Positions 7,150 through 10,050 of a DNA stretch of 10,050 bases are shown piece by piece. The position numbers were made by a program, and so were the translations under genes. Source of the stretch: Planctomycetota bacterium (GTDB lineage: Bacteria; Planctomycetota; Phycisphaerae; UBA1845; CAIVHJ01); NCBI GenBank assembly GCA_022573485.1, contig JACZTW010000128.1, forward strand, positions 1-10,050, read 5' to 3'. Numbering within the stretch: position 1 is the stretch's first letter; every line of letters starts with the position of its first letter. The notes beneath the pieces are model-generated. The model was not told the origin of the DNA. It saw only the letters and a list, made by a program, of their open reading frames with translations, and did no database searches.

Positions 7150-7205
7150 CTGCTAAACGACGAAGTCAGTTCGAAGCGCCCTGAAAGTGGCTTGCCGTTT
7201 AGCAG
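7150..7205. repeat. Inverted repeat with 10-bp arms upstream of ygfZ
   Basis: CTGCTAAACG (7150..7159) and CGTTTAGCAG (7196..7205) are perfect inverted arms around a 36-bp centre. The octamer GCTAAACG inside the arms is also the end of both copies of the 29-bp direct repeat downstream of ygfZ (8408..8415 and 8500..8507), so the elements may be related. It occupies the divergent spacer 7024..7279. An upstream in-frame GTG (7187) for ygfZ would start inside this element. Confidence 0.6.
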
Positions 7206-7267
7206 TCGTTTCAATGAGACGACGATCTCCCATCGAGTTATCGTCGCGATACAGAAATCAACAATCT

Positions 7268-7271
7268 GGAG
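7268..7271 (+). promoter_or_regulatory. Ribosome binding site deciding the TTG start of ygfZ
   Basis: GGAG is 8 nt upstream of the TTG at 7280. The in-frame GTG at 7187 and ATG at 7214 have no comparable site. Confidence 0.6.
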
Positions 7272-7279
7272 AGCATAAA

Positions 7280-8383
7280 TTGTCACTTGCAGCGTATCAT
7301 CAAGAACAAGGTACGGATTTGATCGACGTCGGCTCCGCGCGTGTGCCGGCGCATTTCGGTGACGTCCGCGCGGAATACGATGCGGCGGCGGAAGGCGTCG
7401 GCCTGCACGACCGCAGCTATCGCAGCCTGATCGAAATCACCGGCGGCGATCGCGCCGCTTGGCTGCACAATCTCACCACGAACGATATCAAGAGCATCAA
7501 ACCCGGCCACGGCCTGTATTCGTTTTCTTTGAACATCAAGGGTCGCGTGCTGTTCGACGGCAATGTGCTGGCGCTGCCCGACGCTCTGCTTCTGGACATC
7601 GATCGTCGTTGGCTCGGCCCGGCCATCGAGCATCTTGGCAAGTACATTGTTATGGAAGACGCGCAACTGACCGATCGCAGCGGTGATTTCGCGAGACTGG
7701 CGCTGGTGGGGCCAAGGGCGAGTGAAGTGTGCGAGCGCGCCGGGTCACTTCCGGGTGACGGGCGGATCGCGCAGGCTGAAGCCTGCGGCTCCTTGGTTTC
7801 TGGCGAACCGCTGCATCATGCAGAAGTTCGGATCGGCGATGTCGCGTGTCGAGTCGTTCGGCACGACTTTGCCGGACCGGCCGCGCTGGAACTGATTGTG
7901 CCCGCGTCAAATGCGCTTGAGGTTTGGCAGCACTTGCTCAACATCGGTGAATCGATTGGACTGAGACCGGTCGGGTTGGACGCACTGCAAGTTTTGCGCG
8001 TGGAAGCGGGTTTGCCGTGGCCGCTGGAGGACATCGACGCGGATGTGCTGCCTGCCGAGACGCGGCAGATCGAGCGGGCGGTGAGTTTCACGAAAGGCTG
8101 CTACCTGGGCCAGGAGATCGTCGAGCGCATGCGCGCCCGCGGGGCGCCCGCCAAGCTGCTCGTCGGCCTGGCGTTCGACGGTACGGTCGCCCCCGGCGCA
8201 TCGCTGACGCACGACGGCCAACCTGTCGGCCGGGTGACCTCCGCCGCGCAGTCATTCAAGCTCGATCGCCGCATCGGCCTGGGATACGTCAAATCCGATT
8301 TTGCGGAACCGGACACTCGACTCCTCGCGGTTGGTGGCGACAAAGATACGACCTGTCAAACATGCGAGATCCCCTTCAATTAG
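7280..8383 (+). CDS. ygfZ: YgfZ/GcvT-like folate-binding protein (tRNA-modifying/Fe-S maintenance family)
   Basis: Members of this family bind tetrahydrofolate through a GcvT-like fold and support assembly or repair of certain iron-sulfur enzymes, including MiaB-type tRNA modification. The diagnostic motif KGCYLGQE is at residues 272-279 of the 367-aa product, with the conserved Cys274. This motif separates YgfZ from the true glycine-cleavage T protein. The N-terminal part has VGLHDRSYRSLIEITGGDRAAWLHNLTTND in the range 40-69, typical of the family, and GLDALQVLRVEAGLPWP at about 232-248. The start TTG at 7280 is selected because of GGAG at 8-nt spacing; longer versions from 7187 or 7214 begin in a repeat and have no ribosome binding site. 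Residues about 164-171 (AQAEACGS) are encoded by a hairpin repeat that appears to be inserted in frame in a loop. Somewhat longer than E. coli YgfZ (326 aa). Confidence 0.88.
   Translation: MSLAAYHQEQGTDLIDVGSARVPAHFGDVRAEYDAAAEGVGLHDRSYRSLIEITGGDRAAWLHNLTTNDIKSIKPGHGLYSFSLNIKGRVLFDGNVLALPDALLLDIDRRWLGPAIEHLGKYIVMEDAQLTDRSGDFARLALVGPRASEVCERAGSLPGDGRIAQAEACGSLVSGEPLHHAEVRIGDVACRVVRHDFAGPAALELIVPASNALEVWQHLLNIGESIGLRPVGLDALQVLRVEAGLPWPLEDIDADVLPAETRQIERAVSFTKGCYLGQEIVERMRARGAPAKLLVGLAFDGTVAPGASLTHDGQPVGRVTSAAQSFKLDRRIGLGYVKSDFAEPDTRLLAVGGDKDTTCQTCEIPFN
7771..7791. repeat. 21-bp hairpin repeat, copy 2, inside the ygfZ coding region
   Basis: Stem GCAGGC, loop TGAA, stem GCCTGC, then GGCTC. It is identical to 27..47 except for one compensatory base pair in the stem. 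It is read in frame, giving AQAEACGS, and no stop is created. Confidence 0.75.
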
Positions 8384-8386
8384 CGT

Positions 8387-8415
8387 CGCGCTCCCCTGCG
8401 GGTCGCCGCTAAACG
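8387..8415. repeat. 29-bp direct repeat, copy 1
   Basis: Begins CGCGCTCCCCTGCGGG and ends TCGCCGCTAAACG. It starts 4 nt after the ygfZ stop and is an exact copy of 8479..8507, with start-to-start distance 92 bp. The end GCTAAACG recurs in the arms of the inverted repeat 7150..7205. Confidence 0.85.
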
Positions 8416-8440
8416 AGTCTGGAGAAGACGCTCCCGCTTT

Positions 8441-8475
8441 GCAATCCGCAATCCGAAATCCGCATTCCGCAATTC
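8441..8475. repeat. Heptad array A (5 units)
   Basis: Five contiguous 7-bp units with consensus GCAATCC or GCATTCC: units 1 and 2 are GCAATCC, unit 3 GAAATCC, unit 4 GCATTCC, unit 5 GCAATTC. Its last 19 bases (8457..8475, AATCCGCATTCCGCAATTC) recur exactly at 8723..8741 in array D. Confidence 0.8.
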
Positions 8476-8478
8476 TCC

Positions 8479-8507
8479 CGCGCTCCCCTGCGGGTCGCCG
8501 CTAAACG
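8479..8507. repeat. 29-bp direct repeat, copy 2
   Basis: Exact copy of 8387..8415. It begins 3 nt after heptad array A and ends 1 nt before heptad array B, so the direct repeat alternates with the heptad blocks. Confidence 0.85.
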
Positions 8508-8508
8508 C

Positions 8509-8571
8509 GTGAAGCGGGATTCGTGAAGCGTGAAGCGGAATTCGTGAAGCGGGAAGCGGGAAGCGTGAAGC
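8509..8571. repeat. Heptad array B (9 units)
   Basis: Nine contiguous 7-bp units: five are GTGAAGC (at 8509, 8523, 8530, 8544, 8565), two GGGAAGC (8551, 8558), and two are GGGATTC (8516) and GGAATTC (8537), which resemble the units of arrays A and D. Confidence 0.8.
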
Positions 8572-8612
8572 GGTAGGATCGCTGCTTGGCGCTCGGTATT
8601 TGTATTCTTCTT

Positions 8613-8640
8613 CCTGATGTCTGCTGCCTACTGCCTGCTG
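8613..8640. repeat. Heptad array C (4 units)
   Basis: Four contiguous 7-bp units close to CCTGCTG: CCTGATG, TCTGCTG, CCTACTG, CCTGCTG starting at 8613, 8620, 8627 and 8634. Confidence 0.65.
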
Positions 8641-8641
8641 T

Positions 8642-8686
8642 CACGACCCGACGGTTGTGCTCCAGGTTCTGATGGGGAGGTTTTTT
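8642..8686 (+). terminator. Weak terminator-like structure after ygfZ
   Basis: A 7-bp stem with one G-T pair and loop CGAC (8642..8659) is followed directly by a short CTCC/GGAG stem (8660..8663 with 8676..8679), one G and then six T (8681..8686). The orientation fits termination of ygfZ transcription before cstA. The stem next to the T-run is short with a 12-nt loop, so function is doubtful. Confidence 0.3.
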
Positions 8687-8741
8687 CATTCATCATTCTG
8701 CATTCTTCATTCCGCAATCCCCAATCCGCATTCCGCAATTC
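8686..8741. repeat. Heptad array D (8 units)
   Basis: Eight contiguous 7-bp units of consensus (G/T)CA(T/A)TC(C/T), starting TCATTCA at 8686 and ending GCATTCC, GCAATTC at 8728 and 8735. The final 19 bases equal the end of array A. The array stops 18 bp before the cstA -35 hexamer. Confidence 0.8.
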
Positions 8742-8759
8742 CGTTACTGATCCGGAATG

Positions 8760-8788
8760 CTGACACGACTGCGCAGAGCGCGTACAAT
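8760..8788 (+). promoter_or_regulatory. Sigma70-type promoter for cstA
   Basis: CTGACA (8760..8765) and TACAAT (8783..8788), each 5 of 6 to consensus, with an ideal 17-bp spacer. Transcription would be expected to start near 8794-8796, right at the ATG at 8797. Confidence 0.6.
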
Positions 8789-8796
8789 CCGCGACC

Positions 8797-10050
8797 ATGA
8801 GTCCTTTGCTCGCTGCTGCCGGGTGCTTCTTGCTGTATGCGTTGGGTTTCGGCGTGTACTCGCGATTTCTGAGTCGTCGGATCTTTCGGCTGGATGACAA
8901 TCGCGAGACGCCCGCCCACACGATGACCGATGGCATCGACTATGTGCCCACCAAGCGGGTCGTTCTTTTCGGTCACCACTATGCTTCGATCACGGGTCTG
9001 GCGCCGATGCTGGGCCCGGCGGTGGCGGTCATCTGGGGCTGGGTGCCGGCCATGCTGTGGGTGGTGTTCGGGGCGATCCTGGTCGGCTGCGTACACGACT
9101 TCGGGGCGCTGGTCGTCTCCATGCGGGCCAAAGGCCAATCCATCGGCAAAGTCGCCGAAGGCGTCATCGGGCCACGGGCCAAGATGTTGTTTCTGGCGCT
9201 CATCTTCTTCGGCGTCGCGCTGGCCATGGGCGTGTTCGTATCTGTCATTTCGACGCTCTTCTCGATCGGGACCGACTTCGAGCCGGGCAATCTCGCGGCA
9301 GCGACGACATCGTATCCGTCGTCGGTCCTGCCGTCGGCTGCGCTGATGCTGATGGCCATGGTCATGGGTCACTTGCTGTACAAACGCAACTTCCCGCTGG
9401 CGCCGACAACGCTGGTGGGTTTTGTTTTGCTGCTGTTTTTCGTGTGGCTGGGCATGCGCTATCCGACGATGGGTTTGGCCACCGAGCACTGGCCTGAAAA
9501 GGAGACGTGGATCTGGATTTTGGTCGGCTACGCGTTCTTGGCGTCGGTGCTGCCGGTGTGGAGCTTGTTGCAGGCCCGCGATTTTCTGAATTCGCTGCTG
9601 CTGTATCTCGGACTGGCGACGGCGTATGCGGGCTTTTTCATCCTCGGCCCGACCTTTCAAGCTCCGGCGATCAACGCCCATCCCGAGGGCGCGCCGTCGT
9701 TGTTTCCGTTTGTGTTCATCGTCATCGCCTGCGGAGCGGCCAGCGGATTTCACTCGCTGGTGTCTTCCGGCACGACCGCCAAGCAAATCAACCGCGAGAC
9801 GGATGCGCGCGTCATTGGCTATGGCGGGATGATCGGCGAATCGCTGCTGGGCCTGCTGGCGGTCTTCGCCTGCACAGCCGGGTTCTCATCGAAGGCGGAC
9901 TGGACGGCGGCGTATCGGGATTGGAACACGATCGAAGCTGGTTTGCCGAACAAGCTGGGTGCGTTCATCAACGGCACGGCGACGTTTATGGGCGGGCTGG
10001 GCGTGCCCTCCGGCCTCGCGGTCGCATTTGTGGCCATCATTGTAGTGTCG
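8797..10050 (+). CDS. cstA: CstA family transporter (carbon starvation protein A), 3' end beyond the window
   Basis: The frame is open for 418 codons from the ATG at 8797 to the window edge. CstA proteins are multi-pass inner-membrane carriers for peptides or pyruvate, used in nutrient scavenging. Signatures are TDGIDYVPTKRVVLFGHHYA (44-63), ITGLAPMLGPAVAVIWGW (65-82), VGCVHDFGAL (96-105), VLPVWSLLQARDFLNS (251-266) and GFHSLVSSGTTAKQI (317-331), in the family order. Hydrophobic helices lie at about 3-22, 70-98, 129-155, 177-193, 203-220, 237-257, 264-284, 302-320, 343-361 and 392-416. No Shine-Dalgarno lies upstream of the ATG and no alternative in-frame start exists nearby; the promoter position suggests a leaderless or nearly leaderless mRNA. 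Unrelated in function to its neighbours as far as can be seen. Confidence 0.95.
   Translation, partial: MSPLLAAAGCFLLYALGFGVYSRFLSRRIFRLDDNRETPAHTMTDGIDYVPTKRVVLFGHHYASITGLAPMLGPAVAVIWGWVPAMLWVVFGAILVGCVHDFGALVVSMRAKGQSIGKVAEGVIGPRAKMLFLALIFFGVALAMGVFVSVISTLFSIGTDFEPGNLAAATTSYPSSVLPSAALMLMAMVMGHLLYKRNFPLAPTTLVGFVLLLFFVWLGMRYPTMGLATEHWPEKETWIWILVGYAFLASVLPVWSLLQARDFLNSLLLYLGLATAYAGFFILGPTFQAPAINAHPEGAPSLFPFVFIVIACGAASGFHSLVSSGTTAKQINRETDARVIGYGGMIGESLLGLLAVFACTAGFSSKADWTAAYRDWNTIEAGLPNKLGAFINGTATFMGGLGVPSGLAVAFVAIIVVS

Larger units (their letters stand above)
8384..8796 (+). other. Repeat-built spacer between ygfZ and cstA (413 bp)
   Basis: No gene is supported here on either strand. The spacer holds a 29-bp direct repeat pair, four separate arrays of degenerate 7-bp units totalling 26 units, a weak terminator-like structure and the cstA promoter. 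The individual elements are listed separately. Confidence 0.8.

Noticed and set aside
8387..8507. Possible CRISPR-like array (29-bp repeat with a spacer)
   Set aside because: Only two copies, the intervening 63 bp contains tandem heptads rather than unique spacer sequence, and no cas genes are nearby.
8501..8689. Small minus-strand frame of 62 codons in the repeat spacer
   Set aside because: It merely translates the heptad array (a repeated SRFTNPA-like peptide) and has no ribosome binding site. A 7-bp period cannot keep a stable coding frame unless selected.
8707..9786. Minus-strand open frame of 359 codons opposite cstA
   Set aside because: The product is Arg/Gln/His-rich with no domain, and the plus strand carries unmistakable CstA motifs across the same bases.

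Overview
The window is a high-GC (about 60% by eye), gene-dense bacterial chromosome segment from a Gram-negative (LPS-type, diderm) organism. It carries LpxA (lipid A biosynthesis), a tripartite-type RND efflux system and an ECF sigma/anti-sigma pair. ECF regulation, a lone lpxA and repeat-rich spacers would suit a Planctomycetota-like genome, but that assignment is an impression and not demonstrated.

Left half (1..5965, all minus strand): a tightly packed operon read right to left. It consists of an ECF sigma factor (5965..5393), a zinc-binding transmembrane anti-sigma factor (5396..4587, ATGA overlap), a 12-TM RND efflux permease (4600..1388, 14-bp overlap) and a periplasmic adaptor of the HlyD/AcrA type (1385..111, 2-nt gap). 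A further open frame with a strong ribosome binding site starts at 87 and runs off the left edge; it may be the next operon member. The layout implies an envelope or chemical signal sensed through the anti-sigma factor, with release of the sigma factor inducing the efflux pump and probably the operon itself. The arrangement recalls ECF-controlled metal RND operons such as cnr.

Middle (5966..8383): a 272-bp spacer with a striking nested inverted repeat; lpxA (7023..6238, minus); a 256-bp divergent spacer with a palindrome over a possible lpxA promoter and a second inverted repeat; then a YgfZ/GcvT-like folate-binding protein gene (plus strand, best start TTG at 7280).

Right end (8384..10050): a 413-bp spacer made almost entirely of repeats (a 29-bp direct repeat pair, four separate arrays of degenerate 7-bp units, a weak terminator). 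It is followed by a good sigma70-type promoter placed so that the transcript of cstA (carbon starvation/peptide or pyruvate transporter family, cut by the window edge) would be almost leaderless.

The most unusual signals are the heptanucleotide arrays, a hairpin repeat present in two copies with a compensatory base-pair change (one copy lies in frame within ygfZ), and the sigma/anti-sigma/RND operon whose pump has a non-AcrB proton-relay pattern. No CRISPR, rRNA, tRNA or transposase gene was seen.
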